Of a DNA stretch of 64,000 nucleotides, positions 35,494 through 44,863 are shown piece by piece. The notes under the pieces were generated by a model. It worked only from the letters and a program-made list of their open reading frames with translations. It ran no database searches and was not told the origin of the DNA. Numbering within the stretch: the stretch's first letter is position 1; every line of letters begins with the position of its first letter. The position numbers and the translations under genes are program-made. This DNA comes from Thermosynechococcus sp. HN-54. GTDB taxonomy: Bacteria; Cyanobacteriota; Cyanobacteriia; Thermosynechococcales; Thermosynechococcaceae. Location of the stretch: contig NZ_CP098039.1 in the NCBI RefSeq assembly GCF_023650955.1, positions 434,001 to 498,000 on the forward strand. Direction: 5' to 3'.

Positions 35494-36159
35494 TTGTTTT
35501 CAGTTCACCATCTCAGCTACCACCCTGCCGCCACCCCCCAGCCCATTTTGCAGGATATTAATTTAGACTTGGGCATGGCTGAACTGGGATTGATCATCGG
35601 ACCTAGTGGATCCGGCAAGACCACCCTACTAGAGATTCTAGCGGGCTTGGCCACCCCCAGTCGCGGGATCATCCAGTGGCAGGATCAGGTACTGACACCT
35701 GACCATTTACAACAGTTGGCTGGATTGGTCTTTCAGTTCCCGGATCGCTACTTCTGTGGCCGCACGATTCTTGAGGAACTGCGCTTTGGCCATCCTGAAA
35801 TTCCCTACGAAAACTTTTACCGTGCCCTTGCCGATGTTGGCCTTGATCATCTCCCCTTGCACACTCGCCCTGAATCCCTCAGTGGTGGTCAACAGCGTCG
35901 CTTGGCTCTAGCGGTACAACTGGTGCGGCAGCCCTACTTACTCTTGCTCGATGAACCGACCGCTGGCTTGGATTGGTCAATGCGCCGACAATTGGTACAA
36001 GTACTGCGCCGCCTCAAGGAGCATTGGAGCTTGCTGGTGGTGACCCACGAAGCAACGGAACTACAAGAGATTAGCGATCGCGCGTGGCGGCTGGAAAACG
36101 GTTGTCTGGTACCATTGATTTCTCATCAGTCAAGTCATGTAATAAGTTTTAATACTTAG
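35494..36159 (+). CDS. ABC ATPase of ECF type, orphan
   Basis: A 221-residue ATPase with all motifs: Walker A IIGPSGSGKTTLLEI, Q-loop VFQFPDRYFCG, signature LSGGQQRRLALAVQL, Walker B LLLLDEPTAGLDW and switch His VVTHEATELQ. The QFPDRYF Q-loop and the short size fit EcfA-type ATPases. No membrane partner is adjacent; an orphan T-component lies at 50779. Plant plastids have similar half-ATPases (ABCI type), a possible relation. The start is TTG 35494, preceded by GGAG about 8 bases upstream. No ATG gives a full Walker A domain. Confidence 0.82.
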   Translation: MFSVHHLSYHPAATPQPILQDINLDLGMAELGLIIGPSGSGKTTLLEILAGLATPSRGIIQWQDQVLTPDHLQQLAGLVFQFPDRYFCGRTILEELRFGHPEIPYENFYRALADVGLDHLPLHTRPESLSGGQQRRLALAVQLVRQPYLLLLDEPTAGLDWSMRRQLVQVLRRLKEHWSLLVVTHEATELQEISDRAWRLENGCLVPLISHQSSHVISFNT

Positions 36160-36185
36160 GTAGCAAAACTTTGCAATTTGTTACC
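36159..36185. promoter_or_regulatory. Dyad between the ECF ATPase and chlH, candidate operator or weak terminator
   Basis: GGTAGCAAA (36159-36167) and TTTGTTACC (36177-36185) form an 8-of-9 inverted repeat with a G-T pair, around a second dyad GCAAA-AC-TTTGC. No T-tract follows, so it is a poor terminator. It lies about 100 bases upstream of chlH and begins at the ATPase stop codon. It could act on either gene. Confidence 0.25.
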
Positions 36186-36287
36186 ACAGGGGCGCAAAGT
36201 CGCTCCACAGCTTGATTTTCTGCTACAACCACAAGAGGTATATCCCACTTGGGGTTTGGTCTCGATCGTTACAAGGAGTTTGAACGC

Positions 36288-39200
36288 ATGTTCACCCACG
36301 TCAAGTCCACAATTCGGCATATCGCGCCAGCGGCGTTAAATGGGCGATCGCTGTTGCGAGTAGTGTATGTGGTACTTGAAGCCCAATACCAGAGCGCGCT
36401 GTCGGCAGCGGTTCGCAGCATTAACGACACCCATCCACAGGTGGCCATTGAAATCAGTGGCTATCTCCTTGAGGAACTGCGCAATCCCGAAAATTATGCC
36501 GCCTTCTGTGAGGACGTGGCGCGGGCGAATGTATTCATTGCCTCCCTGATTTTCATTGAGGACTTAGCGGATAAAGTCGTCGAAGCCGTCCAGCCCTATC
36601 GTGATCGCCTTGATGTGGCAGTTGTCTTCCCCTCACTGCCCCAGGTAATGCGCCTCAACAAGATGGGCAGTTTTTCCTTGGCTCAAATTGGCCAATCCAA
36701 GAGCGTCATTGCCAACTTCATGAAGAAGCGCAAGGAGAAATCCGGCGCTGGCTTCCAAGATGCCATGCTCAAACTCCTGCGAACCCTGCCCCAAGTCCTG
36801 AAGTACCTCCCCATTGACAAGGCTCAGGATGCCCGCAACTTCATGCTCAGCTTCCAGTATTGGCTGGGGGGGTCACCCGAGAATCTGCAAAACTTCCTGC
36901 TGATGCTGGCCGATCGCTACGTCTTCAAAGGTCAGCAAACCAGCAACCTCAGCTACCAAGAACCCGTCACCTACCCCGACACCGGCATTTGGCACCCCCT
37001 TGCACCGCAAATGTTTGAGGATCTCAAAGAGTACCTCAACTGGTTCAACAGTCGTCGCGACATTGGTGCCGATCTCAAAGACCCCCTCGTGCCCACCATT
37101 GGCCTGCTGTTGCAGCGTACCCACCTTGTTACCGGTGATGACGCCCACTATGTCGCCATTGTGCAAGAATTTGAATCCCAAGGCGCACGGGTGATTCCCG
37201 TCTTCTCTGGCGGACTGGACTTTTCGACACCGCTGGAAAAATTCTTCTATGATCCCATCAACCCTGAAAAACCCGTTGTTGACACCGTCGTTTCCCTCAC
37301 GGGATTTGCCCTTGTGGGGGGGCCTGCCAAGCAGGATCATGCCAAAGCTGTGGCGGCACTGAAAAAACTCAACCGTCCCTACATGGTAGCACTGCCCTTG
37401 GTGTTTCAAACCACTGAGGAATGGGAGGAAAGTGATCTGGGGCTGCACCCGATTCAAGTGGCGCTGCAAATTGCTCTACCGGAACTGGATGGTGCCATTG
37501 AGCCAATTATTCTTTCCGGTCGCGATGGCATGACCGGTAAGGCGATCGCCCTCCAAGACCGCGTCGAAATGATTGTGCAGCGGGCACTGAAGTGGGCGAA
37601 TCTGCGCCGCAAACCCAAGGTGCAAAAGAAAGTCGCCATCACCATCTTTAGCTTCCCGCCGGATAAAGGCAACGTCGGTACGGCTGCCTACTTGGATGTC
37701 TTTGGCTCCATCTACAAAGTCATGGAAGCCCTGAAAAACAACGGCTATGACGTGCAGGACATGCCCGAGAGTGCCGAAGCCCTGATGCAGGAAATCCTCC
37801 ACGATGCCCGTGCCCAAGTGGGGAGTCCCGAACTCAACATTGCCTACCGCATGAGCGTGCCGGAATACGAGCGCCTCACCCCCTACGCCAAGCGCCTCGA
37901 AGAAAACTGGGGCAAACCGCCGGGGCACCTCAACAGTGACGGCCAAAACCTGCTTATCTACGGCAAAACCTACGGCAACGTCTTTATTGGCGTGCAGCCC
38001 ACCTTTGGCTACGAAGGAGATCCAATGCGGCTGCTCTTTTCTCGCTCCGCCAGTCCCCACCACGGCTTTGCTGCCTACTACACCTTCCTCAATCACATTT
38101 GGCAGGCGGATGCGGTGCTCCACTTTGGCACCCATGGCTCCTTGGAGTTCATGCCGGGTAAACAGATGGGGATGTCTGGGGATTGCTACCCCGATAATCT
38201 CATTGGCTGTATTCCCAACCTCTACTACTACGCCGCCAATAACCCCTCCGAGGCCACCATTGCCAAGCGCCGCAGCTACGCCAACACCATTAGCTACCTC
38301 ACCCCACCGGCGGAAAATGCCGGTCTCTACAAAGGGCTGCGGGAACTCAGCGATCTCATTGGCTCCTACCAAACCCTGAAAGATAGCGGTCGGGGGGTTC
38401 AGATTGTCAACACGATCATGGACAAGTGCCGCATGGTGAATCTCGATCAGGATGTGGCTCTTCCCGATAAGGACGCGGCAGATCTCAGTGCCGAGGAGCG
38501 CGATACCCTCGTGGGCAAGGTCTATATCAAGCTAATGGAGATTGAAAGCCGCCTCTTGCCCTGTGGCCTGCACGTGATTGGCAAACCACCGACAACGGAA
38601 GAAGCAGTGGCCACATTGGTGAATATTGCCAGCTTGGATCGCTCTGAGGACGGCATTAAGAGCTTGCCCCGGCTCATTGCCGAGAGCCTAGGGCGAGACA
38701 TTGACGAAATCTATCAAAATAGCGATCGCGGGGTACTCGCGGATGTCGAACTGCTGCGCCAGATTAATGAGGCCACCCGCGCTGCCGTCAGTGCCCTCGT
38801 CCAAGCCCAAGCCGATGCCGATGGTCGTGTGTCGCGGGTCTCGAAGCTGAACTTCTTTAACATGGGGCGCAAAGAGCCGTGGATTGAATCCCTCCATGGC
38901 GCGGGCTATACCCAAGTCGATGCCGCTGCCCTCAAGCCCCTGATGGAATACCTCGAATTCTGTTTGCAGCAGATTGTGGCTGACAACGAACTGGGGGCAC
39001 TGCTGCAAGCCCTAGAAGGGGAATATATCCTCCCCGGTCCCGGTGGCGATCCGATTCGTAACCCCGATGTCCTACCCACCGGGAAAAATATCCACGCCTT
39101 GGATCCCCAAGCCATTCCCACCGCAGCGGCCGTGCAGTCCGCCAAAGTTGTGGTCGATCGCCTCCTAGCGCGGCAAAAAGCGGAAAACAACAACCAATGG

Positions 39201-40268
39201 CCAGAAACGATTGCCATGGTGCTCTGGGGCACAGACAATATCAAAACCTATGGCGAGTCCCTTGCCCAAGTGTTGTGGCTCGTGGGTGCTCGGCCTTTGC
39301 CGGATTCCTTGGGGCGGGTCAACAAGGTGGAACTCATCCCCCTAGAGGAGCTGGGGCGACCCCGCATTGATGTTGTCGTCAACTGTTCTGGGGTCTTCCG
39401 CGATCTCTTTATCAACCAGATGGCGCTCATTGACCGTGCCATCAAGATGGCTGCCGAAGCCGATGAACCCCTTGAGCTGAACTTTATCCGCAAGCACGCC
39501 CTGCAACAGGCCTCAGAATTGGGGATTGACCTGCGCCAGGCGGCCACACGGGTCTTTACCAATGCCTCCGGCTCCTACGCAGCCAATGTCAACCTAGCGG
39601 TGGAAAATAGCTCTTGGGAACAGGAGTCAGAACTTCAGGATATGTACCTTTCCCGCAAGTCCTTTGCCTTCTCGGCTGATTCACCGGGGACAATGCAGCA
39701 GGCGCGGGAACTCTTTGAAACGGCTCTCAAAACGGTGGATGTGACATTCCAAAACCTCGACTCCTCAGAAATCAGCCTCACCGATGTCAGCCACTACTTT
39801 GACTCGGATCCGACCAAGCTGGTGGCGGCACTGCGCGGCGATGGCAAACAACCCAAGGCCTATATTGCCGATACCACCACAGCCAATGCTCAAGTGCGTA
39901 CCCTCTCGGAAACCGTTCGCCTCGACAGCCGTACCAAGCTCCTAAATCCCAAGTGGTATGAAGGAATGCTCTCCCACGGCTACGAAGGGGTGCGCGAGAT
40001 CTCGAAACGGCTCGTGAATACGATGGGCTGGTCGGCGACGGCAGGGGCTGTGGATAACTGGGTCTATGAGGAGGCGAATGCCACATTTATTCTCGATGAG
40101 CAGATGCGGCAGCGGCTTCTGAATACCAACCCCCACTCCTTCCGCAAAATGGTCAGCACCTTCCTCGAACTCCATGGGCGCGGCTACTGGGAGACCAGTG
40201 AAGCTAATCTGGAACTGCTGCGGCAACTCTATCAAGAGGTCGAGGACAAGATTGAGGGAGTTGAGTAA
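36288..40268 (+). CDS. chlH: Magnesium-protoporphyrin IX chelatase large subunit ChlH
   Basis: A 1326-residue porphyrin-binding subunit of Mg-chelatase, the first committed step of chlorophyll synthesis. ATG 36288 is preceded by AAGGAG and starts [14 protein letters not shown], the normal N-terminus; the 36249 start is too early. Length and the conserved CobN-like segments ([16 protein letters not shown] near 615, LHAVGLY-independent metal region, [17 protein letters not shown] near 1245) fit ChlH. ChlD and ChlI are not in the window. A strong terminator follows at 40292. A candidate dyad lies 100 bases upstream. Confidence 0.97.
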   Translation: MFTHVKSTIRHIAPAALNGRSLLRVVYVVLEAQYQSALSAAVRSINDTHPQVAIEISGYLLEELRNPENYAAFCEDVARANVFIASLIFIEDLADKVVEAVQPYRDRLDVAVVFPSLPQVMRLNKMGSFSLAQIGQSKSVIANFMKKRKEKSGAGFQDAMLKLLRTLPQVLKYLPIDKAQDARNFMLSFQYWLGGSPENLQNFLLMLADRYVFKGQQTSNLSYQEPVTYPDTGIWHPLAPQMFEDLKEYLNWFNSRRDIGADLKDPLVPTIGLLLQRTHLVTGDDAHYVAIVQEFESQGARVIPVFSGGLDFSTPLEKFFYDPINPEKPVVDTVVSLTGFALVGGPAKQDHAKAVAALKKLNRPYMVALPLVFQTTEEWEESDLGLHPIQVALQIALPELDGAIEPIILSGRDGMTGKAIALQDRVEMIVQRALKWANLRRKPKVQKKVAITIFSFPPDKGNVGTAAYLDVFGSIYKVMEALKNNGYDVQDMPESAEALMQEILHDARAQVGSPELNIAYRMSVPEYERLTPYAKRLEENWGKPPGHLNSDGQNLLIYGKTYGNVFIGVQPTFGYEGDPMRLLFSRSASPHHGFAAYYTFLNHIWQADAVLHFGTHGSLEFMPGKQMGMSGDCYPDNLIGCIPNLYYYAANNPSEATIAKRRSYANTISYLTPPAENAGLYKGLRELSDLIGSYQTLKDSGRGVQIVNTIMDKCRMVNLDQDVALPDKDAADLSAEERDTLVGKVYIKLMEIESRLLPCGLHVIGKPPTTEEAVATLVNIASLDRSEDGIKSLPRLIAESLGRDIDEIYQNSDRGVLADVELLRQINEATRAAVSALVQAQADADGRVSRVSKLNFFNMGRKEPWIESLHGAGYTQVDAAALKPLMEYLEFCLQQIVADNELGALLQALEGEYILPGPGGDPIRNPDVLPTGKNIHALDPQAIPTAAAVQSAKVVVDRLLARQKAENNNQWPETIAMVLWGTDNIKTYGESLAQVLWLVGARPLPDSLGRVNKVELIPLEELGRPRIDVVVNCSGVFRDLFINQMALIDRAIKMAAEADEPLELNFIRKHALQQASELGIDLRQAATRVFTNASGSYAANVNLAVENSSWEQESELQDMYLSRKSFAFSADSPGTMQQARELFETALKTVDVTFQNLDSSEISLTDVSHYFDSDPTKLVAALRGDGKQPKAYIADTTTANAQVRTLSETVRLDSRTKLLNPKWYEGMLSHGYEGVREISKRLVNTMGWSATAGAVDNWVYEEANATFILDEQMRQRLLNTNPHSFRKMVSTFLELHGRGYWETSEANLELLRQLYQEVEDKIEGVE

Positions 40269-40291
40269 GCAACGTTAAACGTTAATCGCAT

Positions 40292-40315
40292 GGGGGGAAG
40301 CTCTCCCCCCTTTTT
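40292..40315 (+). terminator. Rho-independent terminator after chlH
   Basis: Seven-base-pair stem GGGGGGA (40292-40298) with TCCCCCC (40304-40310), a 5-base loop, then TTTTT (40311-40315). It lies 24 bases after the chlH stop and is the clearest intrinsic terminator in the window. Confidence 0.85.
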
Positions 40316-40399
40316 ATTTGGTCGCAGATGTGATCGGAACCCTCCCTATAAATTGAGCGTCAGACCCCGCAGTACGTTTTTTCTGTGGAGGAGTTGACG

Positions 40400-40726
40400 A
40401 TGTTGAAAACACTCCAAGTCGTTGGCCTGTCGTCCTTGACTGGTTTAGCTGTCCTTTCCTTTGCGGATACAGCCGCTGCGCAACTGAATGTCAACGTAAA
40501 TCTTGGTGGTTCCCGTCAGCCGGTGTATGTGGTGCCGAGTCCCCCCAGCCAACCCGTCTATGTGGTGCCCACCCCTCAAACGCAACCAGTGTATGTGGTA
40601 CAGCCAGGACTGGTTAGTGTTCCGCCAGCCTCCCTGCGATCGCGCCCTCACCGCAAAAAGCCCCATCCCAATCAACCGCAGTATGTGATTCCCGCCAATC
40701 CTAGTGGGGTGCTGATCACGTTTTAA
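40400..40726 (+). CDS. Small secreted protein with PVYVVP repeats
   Basis: A 108-residue protein with an N-terminal signal peptide (LKTLQVVGLSSLTGLAVLSFADTAAA, cleavage after Ala-Ala) and a mature part rich in Pro, Val, Gln and Tyr. Three imperfect repeats of QPVYVVP are separated by short Pro/Ser/Thr linkers (PSPPS, TPQT), then a basic HRKKPHPNQ stretch and QYVIPANPS. ATG 40400 has GGAGGAG just upstream; the GTG at 40385 is part of that signal. Function is unknown; the repeats look like a cell-surface or periplasmic extended structure. Confidence 0.8.
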   Translation: MLKTLQVVGLSSLTGLAVLSFADTAAAQLNVNVNLGGSRQPVYVVPSPPSQPVYVVPTPQTQPVYVVQPGLVSVPPASLRSRPHRKKPHPNQPQYVIPANPSGVLITF

Positions 40727-40811
40727 GGATTCCAGCCAGAATCGCCACCCCTTCTGCTAAGATGGATTTACACATCGGTATTCCGACCGACTTATCGTAG
40801 ATTCATGCAGC

Positions 40812-41858
40812 ATGGGTAGTTGGCGACGAATTAGGGTTTGGTTGGTACTTTTCTTGCTTGGACTCGGTCTGAGTAGTCTCACGGGGGCTTGTCAATTTCA
40901 GGCCACCCTGCCCGATGGTCGCCCTGCTCAAGTCAACCTAACCCTTTCCTCCTTTGCTGTGACCAAAAAAGCCCACGAGGCTATTATGCCCTTGTTTGCA
41001 GCCCAGTGGGAACGGGAACATCAACAAAAGGTTCGCTTTCGCACCAGCTATGGCCCCTCTGGGAGTCAGTCACGGGCAGTGATTGATGGCTTAGAGGCCG
41101 ATATTGTGCATTTGTCCCTTGGGTTGGATGTGGATCGCATTGCTCAGGCAGGGTTAATTCGTCGAGATTGGGCGAGTCAAGCTCCCCATAACAGCATTGT
41201 CACCACATCGGTCTGTGCCCTGATTACCCGTGGGGGGAATCCCAAAAATCTGCAAACATGGCAGGATCTCACTCGTGAGGGGGTGACGTTTGTCACTGCC
41301 AATCCCAAAACCTCTGGGGCAGCCCGCTGGAATTTCCTTGCCCTATGGGGATCGGTGACCCAAACCGGGGGAACCCCTCAGCAAGCCCAAGCCTTTGTGA
41401 CAGAGGCATTTCGCCACGTGGCTGCTCTCCCCCGCGATGGCCGTGAAGCGACCGATGCTTTTTTGAAACAAGGACAGGGGGATGCCCTGATCAACTATGA
41501 AAATGAAGTCATTTTGGCACGACAAAAGGGGAAGACCCTGTCGTATAAAATTCCCGAGGCCAATATCCTGATTGAAAACCCAGTCGCGATTGTGGATAAA
41601 TACGCCGATAAGCACGGTACCCGTGAGGTAGCCGAAGCGTACATTCACTTTCTCTATACCCCTGAAGCCCAAGAAATTTTTGCTCGCTATGGCTTTCGGC
41701 CAGTGGATCCAACCGTCCTTGCGGCTCATGCCCAAGAATTTCCACCCGTGCCCACGCTCTTTACCGTGGCCGATCTAGGGGGATGGGAGACCGTGCAAGC
41801 CCAATTTTTTGCCAATGGTGCCCTGTTTGATCAAATTCAGCAGGAGAATCAAGCCTGA
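40812..41858 (+). CDS. sbpA: Sulfate ABC transporter substrate-binding protein SbpA
   Basis: A 348-residue periplasmic sulfate/thiosulfate-binding protein. It has a lipobox-like or cleavable N-terminus (LVLFLLGLGLSSLTGACQF) and the family segments VRFRTSYGPSGSQSRAVIDGL, DIVHLSLGLDVDRIAQAG, WASQAPHNSIV and ANPKTSGAARWNFLALWGS, which surround the sulfate pocket. It is the first gene of sbpA-cysT-cysW. The stop TGA overlaps the ATG of cysT (ATGA). No cysA ATPase follows. Confidence 0.95.
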   Translation: MGSWRRIRVWLVLFLLGLGLSSLTGACQFQATLPDGRPAQVNLTLSSFAVTKKAHEAIMPLFAAQWEREHQQKVRFRTSYGPSGSQSRAVIDGLEADIVHLSLGLDVDRIAQAGLIRRDWASQAPHNSIVTTSVCALITRGGNPKNLQTWQDLTREGVTFVTANPKTSGAARWNFLALWGSVTQTGGTPQQAQAFVTEAFRHVAALPRDGREATDAFLKQGQGDALINYENEVILARQKGKTLSYKIPEANILIENPVAIVDKYADKHGTREVAEAYIHFLYTPEAQEIFARYGFRPVDPTVLAAHAQEFPPVPTLFTVADLGGWETVQAQFFANGALFDQIQQENQA

Positions 41859-42709
41859 TGACCGTTACAAATCCCATGCCACCCGCCTTTGCTTCCCAAA
41901 AATCTCGCTGGCAGTTCCCTTGGGTCTGGAGAATCACGGTCTTTTACTTACTCGTGATGCTGGCTGTGCCCATTGCTGCCCTCTTGAGCCGTGCCAGTAG
42001 TGCTGGGCCGCTGCATTTTTGGCAGGTGGCAACGCGGCCGATCGCCCTCTCGGCCTACGAAGTCACATTTGTCACTGCTTTACTCACTGCCTTAATTAAT
42101 GGTGTTTTTGGCACCCTGATTGCTTGGGTTTTAGTGCGCTACTCCTTTCCGGGGAAGCGTTTCTTCGATGCTGTTGTGGATCTCCCCTTTGCACTGCCAA
42201 CGGCGGTGGCAGGTCTGACCCTAGCTACGGTTTATAGCGAAAATGGTTGGATTGGCAGTTTATTCACCCCTTTGGGAATCAAAATAGCCTTTAGCCGTTG
42301 GGGGGTAGCGGTGGCCATGCTCTTTATTTCCCTGCCCTTTGTCATTCGCACGGTGCAACCGGTGCTGACAGAGATGGAAAAAGAGGTGGAGGAGGCAGCT
42401 TGGTCGTTGGGCGCCAGTCATACCCAAACGTTTTGGCGAGTGATTTTGCCGCCGTTGATGCCTGCCATTCTCACGGGGGTTGCCTTGGGGTTTTCGCGGG
42501 CGGTGGGGGAATTTGGCTCGATTGTCATTATTTCCTCCAACACCCCCTTTCGGGACTTGATTGCCGCGGTGCTGGTGTTTCAGAGCTTAGAGCAGTATGA
42601 CTATGAGGCAGCAACCATTATTGGTACGGTGATGCTCTTGGTGTCCTTGGGAATTTTATTTGTGATCAACCTACTGCAAGCGTGGGGACGTCGCTATGCG
42701 AAGTGTTAA
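41858..42709 (+). CDS. cysT: Sulfate ABC transporter permease CysT (CysU)
   Basis: A 283-residue permease with six membrane helices and the binding-protein-dependent EAA motif in the cytoplasmic loop (EEAAWSLGASHTQTFWRVILPPL). N-terminal helix VFYLLVMLAVPIAALLSRAS and segments LPFALPTAVAGLTLATVYSENG and SRAVGEFGSIVIISSN match CysT. It imports sulfate with cysW and an ATPase. It starts on the sbpA stop codon and overlaps cysW by 14 bases, so all three are translated together. Confidence 0.95.
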   Translation: MTVTNPMPPAFASQKSRWQFPWVWRITVFYLLVMLAVPIAALLSRASSAGPLHFWQVATRPIALSAYEVTFVTALLTALINGVFGTLIAWVLVRYSFPGKRFFDAVVDLPFALPTAVAGLTLATVYSENGWIGSLFTPLGIKIAFSRWGVAVAMLFISLPFVIRTVQPVLTEMEKEVEEAAWSLGASHTQTFWRVILPPLMPAILTGVALGFSRAVGEFGSIVIISSNTPFRDLIAAVLVFQSLEQYDYEAATIIGTVMLLVSLGILFVINLLQAWGRRYAKC

Positions 42710-43535
42710 ACCCTCGCCCACGCAGGAGAACCCGTGGCTGCATGCCCTTTTAATTGTCATTGCCATCGGCTATCTTGCCCTTGTGCTTTTGATGCCGGCG
42801 GCCAATGTCCTTTTCCAAGCCTTTCACAAGGGAGTCATGCCCTTTTTGGAAAATTTGCTGGAACCGGATTTTCTCCATGCGGCGTGGCTGACGTTTGCCC
42901 TTGCCTTGGTAGTGGTGCCCCTAAACACGATCTTTGGCCTCTGTGCCGCTTGGGCGATCGCCCGCCATCGCTTTCTGGGACGCACCCTCTTGCTTAGCAT
43001 TATTGACTTACCTTTTTCCATCTCCCCCGTTGTTGCCGGACTGATGCTGGTGCTCGTCTATGGCCGCAATGGCTGGTTTGGGGGCTTGCTGCAAGCTTTA
43101 GATATTCGCGTTATTTTCTCTTTTCCGGGGATGGTGCTGGCAACAGCTCTCGTGAGTTTGCCCTTTGTGGCGCGAGAAGTCATCCCTGTGCTGGAGGAAA
43201 TCGGCACTGAGCAGGAGGAAGCCGCAAAAACTCTTGGAGCCAATGAGTGGCAAACCTTTTGGCGAGTCACGCTCCCCAATATCCGCTGGGGTCTGCTCTA
43301 TGGGGTCTTGTTGACTAATGCGCGAGTGATGGGGGAGTTTGGTGCTGTGGCAGTTGTCTCTGGCAATGTGGCAGGTCTGACGCAAACCCTGCCCCTCTTT
43401 GTCGAAGACGCCTACAAAAACTACAACACGGAGTCGGCCTACGCAGCAGCAGTGATCCTTGGTTTGCTCGCCCTCGTGACGCTGGTGGTGAAGGAAATTT
43501 TGGAGCGGAAAACAGGGATCAAGTCCAACCCCTAG
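42696..43535 (+). CDS. cysW: Sulfate ABC transporter permease CysW
   Basis: A 279-residue permease, second transmembrane subunit of the sulfate importer, with EAA motif EEAAKTLGANEWQTFWRVTLPNI and the family ends IDLPFSISPVVAGLMLVLVYG and TNARVMGEFGAVAVVSGNVAG. It starts inside the end of cysT. No ATPase gene (cysA) lies downstream; instead the convergent hom gene shares its stop tetranucleotide (CTAG, 43532-43535). cysA must be elsewhere in the genome if the importer is complete. Confidence 0.95.
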   Translation: MRSVKPSPTQENPWLHALLIVIAIGYLALVLLMPAANVLFQAFHKGVMPFLENLLEPDFLHAAWLTFALALVVVPLNTIFGLCAAWAIARHRFLGRTLLLSIIDLPFSISPVVAGLMLVLVYGRNGWFGGLLQALDIRVIFSFPGMVLATALVSLPFVAREVIPVLEEIGTEQEEAAKTLGANEWQTFWRVTLPNIRWGLLYGVLLTNARVMGEFGAVAVVSGNVAGLTQTLPLFVEDAYKNYNTESAYAAAVILGLLALVTLVVKEILERKTGIKSNP

Positions 43536-44818
43536 GAGGTACCCAATACCCGCAAAATCGAGGGTACAGCCTCAATATCCGCCATTTGGGCAATCTCGGC
43601 CATCGCTTGGCGAAACTCCCCTTCACGCACATGGTGGGTGACAATGACAATTTCTGCCAGCTCGTTGTGGCTGCCAATTTGAACCAAGGATTCTAGACTA
43701 ACGTTATGGTTACCAAAGCAGGTGCCGAGTTTCCCCAGTACCCCCGGATGATCTTGGGCATGGACACGGGCATAGAAGCGACTATCCACCTCTGTCATGG
43801 GCAGCAGCGGGACGAACTGATCGTGCTGGCAGGTGAGTAGGGGATGACTGGCGCGTCCTTGGGGTAACAGTGCCGCAATGTTGATTAAATCCGCAACCAC
43901 GGCACTGGCGGTGGCGCCGGCACCCGCCCCTGGACCATAGAACATCACCTGTCCCAACGGCTCTGCCTCCAAGAGGATGGCATTAAAAACCCCATTTACG
44001 CCAGCCAAAGGATGTTCAAGGGGCACCAGTGTGGGGTGAACACGCACCTCTAAGGGCTGACCGCTGAGTTGGCGGGCGATCGCCAGCAGTTTAATGCGAA
44101 ACCCCAGCTTCTCGGCATAGGCAATATCCACGGCCGTGATTCCACGAATGCCCTCGCAATATACTTCCTCGCGGCGAATTCGCCCCCCAAAGGCAAGGCT
44201 GGCAAGGATGGCAATTTTGTCGGCCGCATCCCACCCCTCAATGTCAGCACTGGGATCGGCTTCGGCATACCCTAGGCGTTGGGCATCGGCGAGGATGGGA
44301 GCAAACTCCCCCTGCTCCTGCTGCATGCGGGTCAGGATATAGTTGGTGGTGCCATTGAGAATTCCCGTAATGCTGTGGATGCGATTTGCCCCCAGACTTT
44401 GTTTCAGGGCTTGAATGACGGGAATGCCACCAGCGACAGCCGCCTCCAGCATCACATAGACCCCTTGAGCATTGGCGGCGTCAAAAATTTCCGCGCCATG
44501 ACGGGCAATGACGGCCTTGTTGGCGGTCACAATGTGCTTGCCATGGGCAATGGCCTTAAGCATCAGCGATCGCGCCGGTTCAATGCCGCCCAAGACTTCG
44601 ACAACAATGTCAATCTCAGGATTAGTCACAATGCTTTCTAAGTCTGTTGTCAGGAGTTTCGGATCAAGGGCAACGGCACGAGGCTTATGGGGATCCCGTA
44701 CCCCTACTTGGGCGATCGCCAGTTCCTTGAGTAGGGGATGGCGCCCCACTGGATCCGCAAGAATTTGGGCAACACCACCACCGACAGTGCCCAACCCCAG
44801 TAAACCAATGTGATACAT
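43532..44818 (-). CDS. hom: Homoserine dehydrogenase
   Basis: A 428-residue enzyme that reduces aspartate semialdehyde to homoserine, feeding Thr, Met and Ile synthesis. N-terminal Rossmann motif YHIGLLGLGTVGGGVAQILA, the core TANKAVIARHGAEIF, AEADPSADIEGWDAADK (substrate site Lys/Asp), and a C-terminal ACT domain (RFYARVHAQDHPGVLGKLG) for feedback control. It shares a CTAG tetranucleotide with cysW at its 3' end. Confidence 0.96.
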   Translation of the reverse strand: MYHIGLLGLGTVGGGVAQILADPVGRHPLLKELAIAQVGVRDPHKPRAVALDPKLLTTDLESIVTNPEIDIVVEVLGGIEPARSLMLKAIAHGKHIVTANKAVIARHGAEIFDAANAQGVYVMLEAAVAGGIPVIQALKQSLGANRIHSITGILNGTTNYILTRMQQEQGEFAPILADAQRLGYAEADPSADIEGWDAADKIAILASLAFGGRIRREEVYCEGIRGITAVDIAYAEKLGFRIKLLAIARQLSGQPLEVRVHPTLVPLEHPLAGVNGVFNAILLEAEPLGQVMFYGPGAGAGATASAVVADLINIAALLPQGRASHPLLTCQHDQFVPLLPMTEVDSRFYARVHAQDHPGVLGKLGTCFGNHNVSLESLVQIGSHNELAEIVIVTHHVREGEFRQAMAEIAQMADIEAVPSILRVLGTS

Positions 44819-44863
44819 CAGACCCGTCCTAGTGCACTGTTCCTATTATCCGCCGCCCTCGCC

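Noticed and set aside
37476-38372. 298-codon minus-strand frame inside chlH
   Set aside because: Shadow of the chlH codon pattern; the chlH frame is conserved through it.
40727-40811. LysR-type sulfate-regulator box before sbpA
   Set aside because: A short TCGG...CCGA dyad is present, but it is too degenerate to claim a specific regulator.
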